DNA of 64,000 nucleotides, from the NCBI RefSeq assembly GCF_013394855.1, contig NZ_JABMLK010000001.1, positions 868,001 through 932,000 on the forward strand. Reading direction: 5' to 3'. Below the pieces are notes generated by a model that was not told the origin of the DNA, ran no database searches, and saw nothing but the letters and a program-made list of their open reading frames with translations. Source of the stretch: Limnobaculum xujianqingii. Its GTDB lineage: Bacteria > Pseudomonadota > Gammaproteobacteria > Enterobacterales > Enterobacteriaceae. The position numbers were made by a program, and so were the translations under genes. Below, one piece after another: positions 38,136 through 46,687 of the stretch (positions are counted from its first letter, which is position 1; the number at the start of each line of letters is the position of its first letter).

Positions 38136-39248
38136 TTATGCTCCGGTAGCCAATTTACGAATAGAAGAAGAGATAACATCCAACTGAGGAGCAGATACGC
38201 TACGCACATCAGCCTCAACTTTGCCTTCATTCGCTTTGTATTCGCGGAAATAAATGGCGGTATCGCCCTGCTTTAACAGTTTCATTATTTCGAATGTATT
38301 TTTGCCAATAGCTTTCTCGTCAAAAGAGATTTCGGTTCTGGCAATATCACGTCCGGCTGCGTCCCATACCACTCTGGCGAAAATGCCAGGAATTGCATTC
38401 AGGTCATTAATAAATGGCGTCATTTTTTCCACCATTTCCTGACCGGTCTCTTTTTTCGCCGTCAGATACAGCTCAATTGCCAGCGTCAGGCCAAGAATGC
38501 CTTCTTTACCAACTTTCATCGCACGGCCAATACCGCTGCTTTGCTGTTTAACCCACTCAACGTATTGCTTTTTACCAATCACCAGACCGCTGGTTGGCCC
38601 TTCAATCGCTTTAGCACCACTGTAGATCACCAGATCCGCACCCATATTGTAATAGGCGGTAAGTTCTTCCTCTGCTGCAGCATCAACAATTAATGGTAAA
38701 TTATGTTTTTTGGCTACCGCTGCCGCGTCAGTCACGGTCAGCATACTTTTCTGTACCGTGTGGTGAGACTTAATATATAAAATAGCGGCAGTTTGCGGGG
38801 TAATTTTTGCCTCTACCTGAGCGGCGCTGCACTCATTGGCAAAACCAGCCTCAATCACTTTACCACCGCCCAGAGAAATCATGGTATCAACCGGCGCACC
38901 AAAGTTTACGTTGTGCCCTTTAGGAACAATAATTTCACGAGCAACAACTTTATCTGAGCTATGCAGATTTAACAGCAGGTCGCTGTCATCTTTCACTATC
39001 ACCGCAGCAACAGACTGAGCGATACCCGCAGAAGCACAGGACACTACCACTGCGTTTTCAACATCCAGCAGTTTGGCAATATATTCACCGGTCTTATTGA
39101 CCAGATCTTTAATTTCAAAATATTGGTTAAGCCCGTAAGAAACCACATCAACCACTTCGGGTTTAGGGGTAGAAACACCTAATGCGGTCATTCTGCCTGA
39201 AGCATTAATCACATTCTTTAAGTGATACTTCTCATAAATTGATTGCAT
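38136..39248 (-). CDS. dgaE: DgaE-family PLP-dependent ammonia-lyase
   Basis: A 370-residue fold-type I PLP enzyme (SelA-like group). The PLP lysine lies in DLVIYSGAKAIEGPTSGLVIG, with the upstream cofactor Asp in LPLIVDAAAEEE. Salmonella DgaE turns D-glucosaminate-6-phosphate into 2-keto-3-deoxy-6-phosphogluconate and ammonia. I chose ATG 39248 (MQSIYEKYHLKNVINASGR), after AAGGTGAG, giving the DgaE length; longer readings run into the deacetylase gene. The start overlaps the upstream stop by 17 bases, so translation is coupled. Confidence 0.87.
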   Translation of the reverse strand: MQSIYEKYHLKNVINASGRMTALGVSTPKPEVVDVVSYGLNQYFEIKDLVNKTGEYIAKLLDVENAVVVSCASAGIAQSVAAVIVKDDSDLLLNLHSSDKVVAREIIVPKGHNVNFGAPVDTMISLGGGKVIEAGFANECSAAQVEAKITPQTAAILYIKSHHTVQKSMLTVTDAAAVAKKHNLPLIVDAAAEEELTAYYNMGADLVIYSGAKAIEGPTSGLVIGKKQYVEWVKQQSSGIGRAMKVGKEGILGLTLAIELYLTAKKETGQEMVEKMTPFINDLNAIPGIFARVVWDAAGRDIARTEISFDEKAIGKNTFEIMKLLKQGDTAIYFREYKANEGKVEADVRSVSAPQLDVISSSIRKLATGA

Positions 39249-40371
39249 ATTCTGACTCACCTTCTTTAGTTGCAATACTTTCCCCCGCAACAATCGCCGC
39301 GATAGGAATAAATTTTTGAGTGCCGATTCTTACCTGACCTTCTGCATCAGAAAGTTCGATTCGCTCATCTTTAATATCAAAAATCGTTACATCACCGTCA
39401 TAGCCAACTTCCAGATGCCCTTTTCCTTTCAGATGAAGTAAATCTGCGGCTTTAACCGTGACGCAATCAAGAACCTGTTTCAGACTAAAACCCATGCACA
39501 AGAATTTGGTCATGACTGCCGCCAGGCTGTATACCGGGCCGTTAATACGGTTTTTGTGATAGATATCTGAACTGATAATGTCAGGATAGGTACCAATTCT
39601 CATTGCCTGCTCAGCAACAGAGAAACTGAAACTCTCACCACCGTGTCCCACATCAAGGATCACTCCGCGTGCTAACGCGCGTTGAATAGCCGGTTTGAGG
39701 TTGCCATCCTGATCGAGGATGCGGTTAGGCTTGCCGTTAAAGCAATGGGTGATAATGTCACCTTTGGTCAGTAAATCGGCAATTTCATCCAGGTTAGGCG
39801 GGTTATTACCGATATGAACCATCAGAGGTAAACCACTCTCTTTTTGCATCTCTTTAGCGCGAATCAACGGCAAAATACCGTTCTCACCGACTACGCTCTT
39901 ACTCATTCGGGCTTTAATACCTACAACGAAATCCGGATGGCGTTTAATCGCCTTCTGTAAGCTTTCGTCGTCAATTTTGCTCATGTCCGAGAGTTCGTTT
40001 TGAGCAATGATGCCGATTCTGGCAATGTTCAGGAACGAATAAACATTGGTCTTCGCCTTTTGCACCAGAGAATAGAAATGGTCGACATCATCAGCACCAA
40101 CGCTGCCAGCATCAATCATGGTGGTAACACCGCTGGCAGCACCGGCTAAATCCGGCTCATCAAAATAGATGGGGGAAGCCGGATAACAGTGGGTGTGAGC
40201 ATCAATCCAGCCAGCACTAATATAGTATTTTCCGTCGAGATCGATCTGTTTCTTTGCCGTCAGTCCATTATCCACTGACGCACCAATTTCACGGATTTTC
40301 CCCTCATTAATGACTACGTCCACCACGTCGCCATTAATAAGTTTTGCCTGCTTAATGATTAAATCGTTCAT
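39232..40371 (-). CDS. amidohydrolase/deacetylase, EF_0837/AHA_3915 family
   Basis: A 379-residue dihydroorotase-like metal-dependent hydrolase. The metal ligands are visible in order: IDAHTHC (about 57), a lysine in VGIKARMSKS (probably carbamylated, about 152), His in LMVHIGN, His in ITHCFNG and Asp in ISSDIYHKN. This matches the TIGR03583 type found with DgaE/DgaF homologues in Enterococcus and Aeromonas. Members are predicted to deacylate an N-acylated compound. Within this operon the natural product would be an amino-sugar acid phosphate for the ammonia-lyase. The exact substrate is unknown. Confidence 0.85.
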   Translation of the reverse strand: MNDLIIKQAKLINGDVVDVVINEGKIREIGASVDNGLTAKKQIDLDGKYYISAGWIDAHTHCYPASPIYFDEPDLAGAASGVTTMIDAGSVGADDVDHFYSLVQKAKTNVYSFLNIARIGIIAQNELSDMSKIDDESLQKAIKRHPDFVVGIKARMSKSVVGENGILPLIRAKEMQKESGLPLMVHIGNNPPNLDEIADLLTKGDIITHCFNGKPNRILDQDGNLKPAIQRALARGVILDVGHGGESFSFSVAEQAMRIGTYPDIISSDIYHKNRINGPVYSLAAVMTKFLCMGFSLKQVLDCVTVKAADLLHLKGKGHLEVGYDGDVTIFDIKDERIELSDAEGQVRIGTQKFIPIAAIVAGESIATKEGESEYAINL

Positions 40372-40400
40372 GATATCTGCTCACTTATTAAAACTATGAC

Positions 40401-41051
40401 TTATGCTGCTACCAGCGGGAAGAAATAACCAAATATCATGGCGCCCAGAATCGCACCACCAGCAACTGGTTTTTTCCATACGTAGAAGATCAGCGCACCA
40501 ATCAGAGAACCAATACCGATTGGAATAGATGCAGCCATGGCAGCAAGGATAATCAAAGGACCAAGGAAACGGCCGGAGGTATTACCTGCGCCCATCATCA
40601 CATCAGCACCAAAGGTAGAGTTACCCTGACCTACGGTAAATTTACGCGCCAGAATAATCAGTAAACCCACCATCACTCCTAACACCATGCCGGTAACCAG
40701 CGAAGCGTAGAAGTTAGTGACCAGGAAGTCGAAACCACCGGCCAGCAACAGTGCAGGAACGCCCAAACCTAAACCAGTCTGAATCGCACCACCGATATCC
40801 AGAATACCGACCAGAGAGCCTTCGATAATCCGCGCAAACAGGAAGCTGGCACCAAACGCCGCTACTGCTCCATAAACTCCGGTATCAATACCTGAACGTA
40901 ACATGGCAACGAATGCCACTTCGTTAAAAGCACCAAAGCCGTGTACCACGTACATATGCGTACCGGCGAATACACCGGCAGACAACAATCCTACAAACAG
41001 AGGGAATGTCCACTCTGCGTACCAAAAATCACTTTTCAATTCTGTATTCAT
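40401..41051 (-). CDS. DUF4310 family membrane protein
   Basis: A 216-residue, strongly hydrophobic, Gly/Ala-rich protein with about six transmembrane segments (for example FPLFVGLLSAGVFAGTHMYV near the start and VTGMVLGVMVGLLIILA near the middle). It belongs to the EF_0833-type family that always travels with DUF4311, DUF4312 and SFCGS proteins. The function is unproven; with DUF4311 it is the best candidate for the substrate channel. I took the ATG at 41051 (41054 is an equal alternative), with AGGA upstream. Confidence 0.83.
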   Translation of the reverse strand: MNTELKSDFWYAEWTFPLFVGLLSAGVFAGTHMYVVHGFGAFNEVAFVAMLRSGIDTGVYGAVAAFGASFLFARIIEGSLVGILDIGGAIQTGLGLGVPALLLAGGFDFLVTNFYASLVTGMVLGVMVGLLIILARKFTVGQGNSTFGADVMMGAGNTSGRFLGPLIILAAMAASIPIGIGSLIGALIFYVWKKPVAGGAILGAMIFGYFFPLVAA

Positions 41052-41148
41052 CATCAAGTCCTGGTAATTACATTTACTGTCGTTGATTTATATGATGACC
41101 GAAAGAGCCTATTCCTCATCCACACATCGAGGAGCTCATTCGACTTAA

Positions 41149-41946
41149 TTATTTTCCGCTTAATACGTTATGGACGTGCTGTAACCAGTCTGGTACGCCC
41201 AGGGCGAAAGACTGCAGCAACTTAACGTCGAAGCCACGGAAGAAACCACTCAGGACAAACAGCAGAATCACTGCGATCATCATAGTACGAGTAATTTTGT
41301 TCCAGCCGTTGTCATCAACGCCTTTACCAATCAGGATACCAAGCACTAAACCAGGAATAGCGTTACCCATGATTAACTGCGCACAACCACCAAACAGGGT
41401 TGCCCAGAAACCAGAACGACGACCCGCATCCATTGCAGCCAGCCAGAAAATAACTGGCATCACGGTGTTAACCAGCAGGTTAGCCGCAGGAACCAGTACG
41501 TTAGTTGCTGTGGTTTGCAAAGATGCAGGAACCGCAGAAGCAGTGGTATTCAGGAAGGCAACTACCAGCGCACCGATAATCCCACAGGCAATCGCCATTT
41601 TTCTTGGGTTATGCAGTGTTTCGGTAACGTTTCGGTTTTTGATCATCAGAGCAGCAGCACCCCAGTTAGGGATGATGCGGTGGTCAACGTCTTGAGTAAA
41701 CGCACCGGCAGCAACAGAAGATGCCCAGGCGTTAAAGAAGAAGCCTAAACCGAAAGAGAAGTGAGAAGCCGGATCCCCTTCACAGGAGTTCAGTTCACCC
41801 AGGGTACGGAATGCACCCATTCCTTGAACCGTTGGAGCATGGAACATACGAGCAGCACCGGCACCCAGGCCGAAACCGCAGAGACCACCGATAATCAGGG
41901 ACTTTATCAGTATCTCAAAAACAGAAACAGTGGTATTTGCATCCAT
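41149..41946 (-). CDS. DUF4311 family membrane protein
   Basis: A 265-residue membrane protein with about six transmembrane stretches: one near the N-terminus (ILIKSLIIGGLCGFGLGAG), one around 115-138, two in the middle (LLVNTVMPVIFWLAAM and CAQLIMGNAIPGLVLGILIG) and one at the end. A conserved polar loop (GELNSCEGDPASHFSFGLGFFFNAW) could line a substrate site. It is the EF_0832-type partner of DUF4310. The function is unknown; transport is inferred from topology and operon. A 91-base gap precedes the DUF4310 gene. Confidence 0.83.
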   Translation of the reverse strand: MDANTTVSVFEILIKSLIIGGLCGFGLGAGAARMFHAPTVQGMGAFRTLGELNSCEGDPASHFSFGLGFFFNAWASSVAAGAFTQDVDHRIIPNWGAAALMIKNRNVTETLHNPRKMAIACGIIGALVVAFLNTTASAVPASLQTTATNVLVPAANLLVNTVMPVIFWLAAMDAGRRSGFWATLFGGCAQLIMGNAIPGLVLGILIGKGVDDNGWNKITRTMMIAVILLFVLSGFFRGFDVKLLQSFALGVPDWLQHVHNVLSGK

Positions 41947-41978
41947 TTGTTTTTCCTCTAAAACATTTCTGCCGGTAG

Positions 41979-42275
41979 TTAAACCGGCTCGAAATGTATC
42001 TCTTGAACATTCAGCAAGGTCACGTCTAAAGCAACATCTAAAACAACAGAGTAGAATTCACGTTTACGCGGCAGAAAGAAAAACAGAAACTTCTCGTTAC
42101 TCACTTTCACCGTGGCGTTAACGATTTCTACATCTTGAGGTTCGATGCGCAAAATGATGTTGGTGCTCTCTTTCAGAACCGTACGTTGTACGGAGTTCAA
42201 TGCGTCAGCGATGGCTTTTTGTTTAGTGTCGCCCTTACCACTGACGCGAACTGATGTTTTCAGATGCTCTTTCAT
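41979..42275 (-). CDS. DUF4312 family protein
   Basis: A 98-residue soluble protein of the EF_0831 family, probably an alpha-beta sandwich (KTSVRVSGKGDTKQKAIADALNSVQ, then alternating beta strands with KFLFFFLPRKREFYSVVLDVALDV). No catalytic residue stands out. Its ATG shares one base with the SFCGS stop (TAATG), so the two are translationally coupled and likely made in equal amounts. It is predicted to be a cytoplasmic component of the DUF4310/4311 membrane complex. Confidence 0.82.
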   Translation of the reverse strand: MKEHLKTSVRVSGKGDTKQKAIADALNSVQRTVLKESTNIILRIEPQDVEIVNATVKVSNEKFLFFFLPRKREFYSVVLDVALDVTLLNVQEIHFEPV

Positions 42276-42640
42276 TATGCGTTGCCGTATTTTTTATTAA
42301 ATGCTTTAACTAAACGCTCACCCAGCTCTTCTTTATCCATAAAACCAAAGCCCAGTACGGTGCAACCATCAGCAATAGCGGTTTCACCCTCTTCCACAGA
42401 ACGCATACCGTGACGTACTTTGTAGCCATATTTGTTTTGAGCAGTAATTGCACCGGCTCCGCCGCTTCCACAGAAAGAGATTCCGATGTCGCCCTGTTCT
42501 GCATTCATCACGTCGCCCAGTTTCATATCGGCAGCTACGCCAGGAATCACGATAGCTTTACCACCAGCAGCTTCAACACCAGCAGCAACTTTTTGTCCTT
42601 TACCTAAACGATCGCCAATCACGACTACGATTTGTTTCAT
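42275..42640 (-). CDS. glycine-rich SFCGS family protein
   Basis: A 121-residue cytoplasmic protein of the EF_0830 family. It has a Rossmann-like start (KQIVVVIGDRLGKGQKVAAGVEAAGG) and the family signature SFCGSGGAG at residues 55-63, with Cys57 in a glycine loop. This loop looks like the phosphocysteine loop of PTS EIIB proteins, though it sits further from the N-terminus. A role as a phosphocarrier is my inference, not a known fact. I chose ATG 42640 with GGAGATAG upstream; a TTG five codons earlier overlaps that site. Confidence 0.82.
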   Translation of the reverse strand: MKQIVVVIGDRLGKGQKVAAGVEAAGGKAIVIPGVAADMKLGDVMNAEQGDIGISFCGSGGAGAITAQNKYGYKVRHGMRSVEEGETAIADGCTVLGFGFMDKEELGERLVKAFNKKYGNA

Positions 42641-42660
42641 GTGTTCTATCTCCAATAGGA

Positions 42661-42999
42661 TTAAGCGTTTGAACGCGCAATTTCAAAATGAACCGACAGC
42701 AGATAAGCTTCTTCAATAGGTAAGCCCGGCAGTGCATTTACCGCACGCTCGGCCAATGCCATTGATTCAGCAGAAATCTCATCAAACAGAGATTTATCTA
42801 CTTCCGGCAGGGGTTCACCCGTTTTAGCCCTCAGGACCATTGCCTTGACGTGTGACTCCAGCATTTGTTGCTGAACGTCTGTGGTGTAAGCCCCTTCCTG
42901 TTTTAACCAACCGTCAATCACCGTCAGAAGTTCACTGGTAACGACTTCGGGTTCCAGATTGTCTTCCACCATGTTGAAACGAATATGACTCTCACTCAT
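42661..42999 (-). CDS. PRD-domain protein, EF_0829/AHA_3910 family
   Basis: A 112-residue single PRD-like domain without an attached HTH. Two histidines at about 50 (LESHVKAM) and 104 (LSVHFEIA) occupy places where PRD domains are phosphorylated by PTS proteins. It is the first gene of the operon and may report the PTS state to the large regulator at 35119-37056, or act as a subunit of the transport system. It is followed 20 bases later by the SFCGS gene. Confidence 0.8.
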   Translation of the reverse strand: MSESHIRFNMVEDNLEPEVVTSELLTVIDGWLKQEGAYTTDVQQQMLESHVKAMVLRAKTGEPLPEVDKSLFDEISAESMALAERAVNALPGLPIEEAYLLSVHFEIARSNA

Positions 43000-43219
43000 G
43001 CAACTTTATCTCTAATATTCAAACTCATTAATTATGGACGAATATCGGAATTTTGCCGCTAAACCATCTATGAAAGCAGATACTCTCAGCACGGCACTCC
43101 AGATTCAGTAAATCATACAAAATAAAAATCTGCTGTTACTGACCGGGTTTATTGTTACTTCCGATGTCAGCACACTACACATTTTATTTATTGGTTAGGA
43201 GACTGACTTTTTCCGGTTC

Positions 43220-43281
43220 AAAGTGGAAATAAAGTGGAAATGAACAATAAGATTGAACGTAAAGTGGAAATAAGTGGCAAT
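43220..43281. repeat. four phased direct repeats upstream of the operon
   Basis: AAAGTGGAAAT occurs exactly at 43220-43230, 43231-43241 and 43261-43271, and TAAGTGGCAAT at 43271-43281. Start-to-start distances of 11, 30 and 10 bases put all four on nearly the same face of the helix. They lie 220-280 bases upstream of the operon start, in the 430-base gap behind rluB. They are the best candidates for regulator-binding sites. The rest of that gap holds only the rluB terminator and an AT-rich stretch. Confidence 0.65.
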
Positions 43282-43388
43282 GGAATATGAATGCGTTGTA
43301 ACAATATCCATAGATAAAAAGAGGAATTGATTTATTATGATTAATCTATTGAAATAGAATGATAAATTGATAGTTTATTAGATAAAAA

Positions 43389-43412
43389 AATAGCGCCTTT
43401 AAAGGCGCTATT
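43389..43412 (-). terminator. terminator of rluB
   Basis: AATAGCGCCTTT and AAAGGCGCTATT form a perfect 12-bp palindrome. On the minus strand it runs into TTTTTTT, 18 bases after the rluB stop. Confidence 0.88.
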
Positions 43413-43429
43413 CTCATCAATATTGGTTA

Positions 43430-44311
43430 TTAACGCTTCGGTTGAGCGCTTCTTCTACCGCTGTTTCTGGCAGCAGGTCTTTGGCTATGTTTCTTCACCG
43501 CACGGCGAATTTGATTTGCTTTTGTGCGACGACGGTCACGTTCCACCGGTAACTTACTTTGAGTTTCTGGTGGTAACCCAACCATTTCACGCAGGTAATT
43601 TGTCGCGTTCAGATCAAGTTCGGTCCAACCGCCACGTGGCAGCCCTTTCGGCAAGCCCAATGCACCGTAGCGAATACGAATCAGGCGACTAACCTGAACA
43701 TCTACCGCTTCCCACAGGCGACGAACTTCACGGTTACGTCCTTCTGTCAGCGTGACGTTATACCACTGGTTCATTCCCTCACCACCCTGGAAGCTGATAG
43801 TGCGGAATGCGGCCATGCCATCTTCCAGCTGTACGCCTTTTCTTAACTGTTTGATTTTCTCTTCATCAACCTGACCGAATACGCGTACTGCGTACTCTCG
43901 TTCAACTTCACGACTTGGGTGCATTAAACGGTTTGCCAGTTCACCATCGGTAGTAAACAGCAGCAGGCCTGAAGTATTGACGTCCAGACGCCCTACTGCA
44001 ACCCAGCGGGAACCGCGCATTTTAGGCAGACGATCAAATACGGTTGGTCGGCCTTCCGGATCTTTACGGGTACAAAGTTCCCCTTCCGGTTTGTAGTAGG
44101 CCAGCACGCGGCATACAGTTTCTTCCGGTTCACGCAGTGCAACTACATGACCATCGATACGCACTCTGATTGATGCATTGACTTCTATACGATCGCCCAA
44201 AGTGGCAATTTTGCCATCAACACTGATTCGACCAGCCTGAATCATCGCTTCGATTTCGCGACGAGAACCGTGGCCAGAGTTAGCCAGAACTTTTTGTAAC
44301 TTTTCGCTCAT
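43430..44311 (-). CDS. rluB: 23S rRNA pseudouridine(2605) synthase
   Basis: A 293-residue RsuA/RluB-family pseudouridine synthase. It has an N-terminal S4 RNA-binding domain ([22 protein letters not shown]), the catalytic Asp in [14 protein letters not shown], and a basic, disordered Arg/Lys-rich tail (from about 245). It converts U2605 of 23S rRNA. It lies upstream of the DUF4310 operon and downstream of yciO, as in the E. coli yciO-rluB area. Confidence 0.94.
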   Translation of the reverse strand: MSEKLQKVLANSGHGSRREIEAMIQAGRISVDGKIATLGDRIEVNASIRVRIDGHVVALREPEETVCRVLAYYKPEGELCTRKDPEGRPTVFDRLPKMRGSRWVAVGRLDVNTSGLLLFTTDGELANRLMHPSREVEREYAVRVFGQVDEEKIKQLRKGVQLEDGMAAFRTISFQGGEGMNQWYNVTLTEGRNREVRRLWEAVDVQVSRLIRIRYGALGLPKGLPRGGWTELDLNATNYLREMVGLPPETQSKLPVERDRRRTKANQIRRAVKKHSQRPAARNSGRRSAQPKR

Positions 44312-44417
44312 TGAGCAACCTCGTTTGTCGCCTTCACAGGCGTCATAATAGTGATAAATCGGTGGTGCTGATTAATTTATCAGTGGATCTGAATCATACC
44401 TTATGCGGCCCTATCCA

Positions 44418-45038
44418 TCAACGAAACGGTGTTGGATCCCCGGCGCCTTCTCTTACCACAACCGGTGACTCATCGGTCAGATCGATTACCGTGGTTGGTT
44501 GCTGGCCCAAATAACCGCCGTTGATAATTAGATCAACATGTTTTGATAATGTATCGCGAATCTCTTCCGGATCGGATTCCGCAAAGTCATTGCCTGGCAG
44601 CATAAGAGTAGTGGACATCATAGGTTCGTTGAGCTCTGCCAGCAATGCCAGCGCTATTGGGTTAGACGGTACCCGCAGACCAATGGTTTTACGTTTTTCA
44701 TTCATCAGACGGCGAGGAACTTCTTTCGTCGCTTTTAAGATGAAGGTGTAATTACCTGGGGTATTATTTTTGATTAACCGAAAAGCGGTGTTATCAACAT
44801 GCGCATAGGTGGAAAGCTCTGACAGATCGCGACACATCAGGGTGAAGTTATGGTTGCTGTCTAATTGGCGAATCCGACAAATACGCTCCATGGCGTGTTT
44901 ATCTTCCAGCATACAGCCTAGTGCGTATCCGGAGTCTGTTGGGTAGACAATCACTCCGCCTTTGCGTAAAAACTCTACCGACTGGCTAATCAGCCGCGGT
45001 TGGGGGTTATCCTGATGGATATAAAAAAACTGACTCAT
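44418..45038 (-). CDS. yciO: YciO family, Sua5/YrdC-like protein
   Basis: A 206-residue member of the Sua5/YciO/YrdC fold, which in relatives binds ATP and L-threonine to make threonylcarbamoyl-AMP for tRNA t6A. The motifs VYPTDSGYALGC and GLRVPSNPIALALL are present. YciO itself is not essential for t6A in E. coli and its role is uncertain. The ATG at 45038 follows AGGAGTCCCC. Repeat copy C lies between this gene and rnm. Confidence 0.93.
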   Translation of the reverse strand: MSQFFYIHQDNPQPRLISQSVEFLRKGGVIVYPTDSGYALGCMLEDKHAMERICRIRQLDSNHNFTLMCRDLSELSTYAHVDNTAFRLIKNNTPGNYTFILKATKEVPRRLMNEKRKTIGLRVPSNPIALALLAELNEPMMSTTLMLPGNDFAESDPEEIRDTLSKHVDLIINGGYLGQQPTTVIDLTDESPVVVREGAGDPTPFR

Positions 45039-45142
45039 GGGGACTCCTGTGGGGCCTGGCGGTTAGCGGTATTTATGTTGGGATCGGGCGCTAACGGCTT
45101 AAATCGATAATTTATTACGAAATCGTTTTATTTTAGTTCTTT

Positions 45143-45307
45143 GGATATTCCGGCCGTAAAAGCCTTATTGTTTATATAAACATAGTGCTCGGCCGGAAGA
45201 CCGTCTGTACTTTAGTTCGGAGAGCGTCGGGCCTAGATTCCCTAGGGGCGCTCCGGCAGCTAAAGCTGCTACGACCCCAACGGAAATCTCCCCTCCGATT
45301 AGCTTTG
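45143..45307 (+). repeat. structured intergenic repeat, copy C (variant hairpin)
   Basis: The third copy, reading on the plus strand, antisense to rnm and yciO. The first stem (CCGGCCG/CGGCCGG) is intact. The middle hairpin is GCAGC-TAAA-GCTGC (45256-45269), where other copies have TTGGC-TTAC-GCCAA: three of five base pairs are changed, all compensated. The rest of the 325-base gap between yciO and rnm shows nothing else. Confidence 0.88.
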
Positions 45308-45363
45308 TTAACAAACAAAATCAATTAGAGTTAACTTATTCTAAGTTTCCTGTATTACATCAA

Positions 45364-46284
45364 CTACACAAACCAGTTATGCCATACCGGGGTGACTTTA
45401 TCCGGTAGGAATAGTCGTCGTCCCAGTTCAACCCAAGCGCAGGGGTAGTGAAAATCTGAGCCCTGGGAAGCCAGTAGCTGATATTCCTGAGCATACAGTG
45501 CCAGCTGTGCGCGTTCCTGCGGGGCCTGTTGGCATTGGGAGACTTCCATTGCGTCACCGCCGGCTTGTTTAAACTCTATGATTAAGCGTCGTAACCATTT
45601 GGCCGACAGGTCATAACGGCCGGGATGGGCTAATACCGCCTGTCCACCGGCAAAATGAATGGCTTCCACCGCTTCTGTTATTGTACACCACTGAGGCGGT
45701 ACATAACCGGTTTTCCCCCGGGCCAGGTAATTTTTAAATACCTGAGCCATATCGGATGCTTTGCCTAATTCAATCAGATAACGGGCAAAGTGCGCCCGGG
45801 TAATTGCTGCGTCACCGGCAAAACGCTGTGCTCCGTTTAGAGCATCGGGAATATGGTGTTTTTCCAGCCGTCGGGCTATCTCTTGTGCTCGCTCTGCTCT
45901 TCTGATTGTTTGTGCCGCTAACAGATCGATCATGGCTTTTGAATCAGGATCGATATTTAAGCCAACAATATGGATATCAAAGCTTTCCCAACCCGTTGAG
46001 ATTTCTACGCCATTAATTAAACGCAGTGCCAAATCTTTTTCTTTAATAGCCAGCTTTGCAGCCGTCAAAGCGCTGGTGGTATCGTGATCGGTAATGGCCA
46101 GCACGCTGACTCGCATTTCAACCGCACGCTCAACCAACTGGGCTGGGGTTAACATACCGTCAGAGGCATTAGTATGACTGTGGAGATCGTACAGCGGAAA
46201 ACGCGGCAGCTCCAAAGAGGTTGACGCTGATATCTGTTCGTTCTCTTGTGCATCAGAGGGTATTTGTGGGCTATCTAAAGACAT
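45364..46284 (-). CDS. rnm: RNase AM (PHP-domain 5'-3' exonuclease; YciV/TrpH)
   Basis: A 306-residue PHP-fold phosphoesterase. Metal-binding motifs are [27 protein letters not shown] and SDFH near the C-terminus. In E. coli Rnm (YciV) trims the 5' ends of rRNAs and digests short RNA oligomers. The first about 25 residues ([18 protein letters not shown]) extend beyond E. coli and have low complexity. No strong ribosome-binding site is seen at ATG 46284, so the exact start is open. In E. coli this gene borders trpL; here no trp operon is adjacent. Confidence 0.92.
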   Translation of the reverse strand: MSLDSPQIPSDAQENEQISASTSLELPRFPLYDLHSHTNASDGMLTPAQLVERAVEMRVSVLAITDHDTTSALTAAKLAIKEKDLALRLINGVEISTGWESFDIHIVGLNIDPDSKAMIDLLAAQTIRRAERAQEIARRLEKHHIPDALNGAQRFAGDAAITRAHFARYLIELGKASDMAQVFKNYLARGKTGYVPPQWCTITEAVEAIHFAGGQAVLAHPGRYDLSAKWLRRLIIEFKQAGGDAMEVSQCQQAPQERAQLALYAQEYQLLASQGSDFHYPCAWVELGRRLFLPDKVTPVWHNWFV

Positions 46285-46687
46285 GGGGATTTAAAATGGT
46301 CCTGCTTTACTGTCTGGTGATGTATTGAATCTCTTCAACCAAATGTTAATGCACTGGCTGGGTAATATTCGTTTAATTGCTTTATATGATAGCGCTTAAT
46401 GCTGATAGCCCCTAACAGATAATAAGATTTATTTCAGATTGCTGGCAGTGTTACTTCAGCTGTTAATTTTTATTATAAAATCAAGGCTCTTATCCCATGT
46501 TTATCCTGTCTTTCTTCTATCCTGTCAGAGTACCTCATTGATTATCTTTTGCTCTTTATTCTGCCTGATTTTTATCTGAACTATCAGTTATAAATCAGAA
46601 ATAGAAAAAACTGCGAATCCAGTCCGGTATTCTTCAGCAACCTTCGATATAATCACGCCAATTTCCTGCTGAATGGTAACTGAAACG
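46285..46687 (+). promoter_or_regulatory. intergenic region with candidate roxA promoter
   Basis: The gap between the divergent rnm and roxA genes is AT-rich. A perfect TATAAT (46648-46653) lies 20-35 bases before the possible roxA starts. No good -35 hexamer is found at normal spacing. I see no trp leader, hairpin terminator or repeat in it. Confidence 0.35.

Noticed and set aside
43000..43219. Sigma-54 promoter before the DUF4310 operon, as used by Salmonella dga
   Set aside because: No TGGCAC-N5-TTGC pattern was found on the minus strand; the nearest GG/GC pair has the wrong spacing. The regulator present is of PRD type, not a sigma-54 activator.
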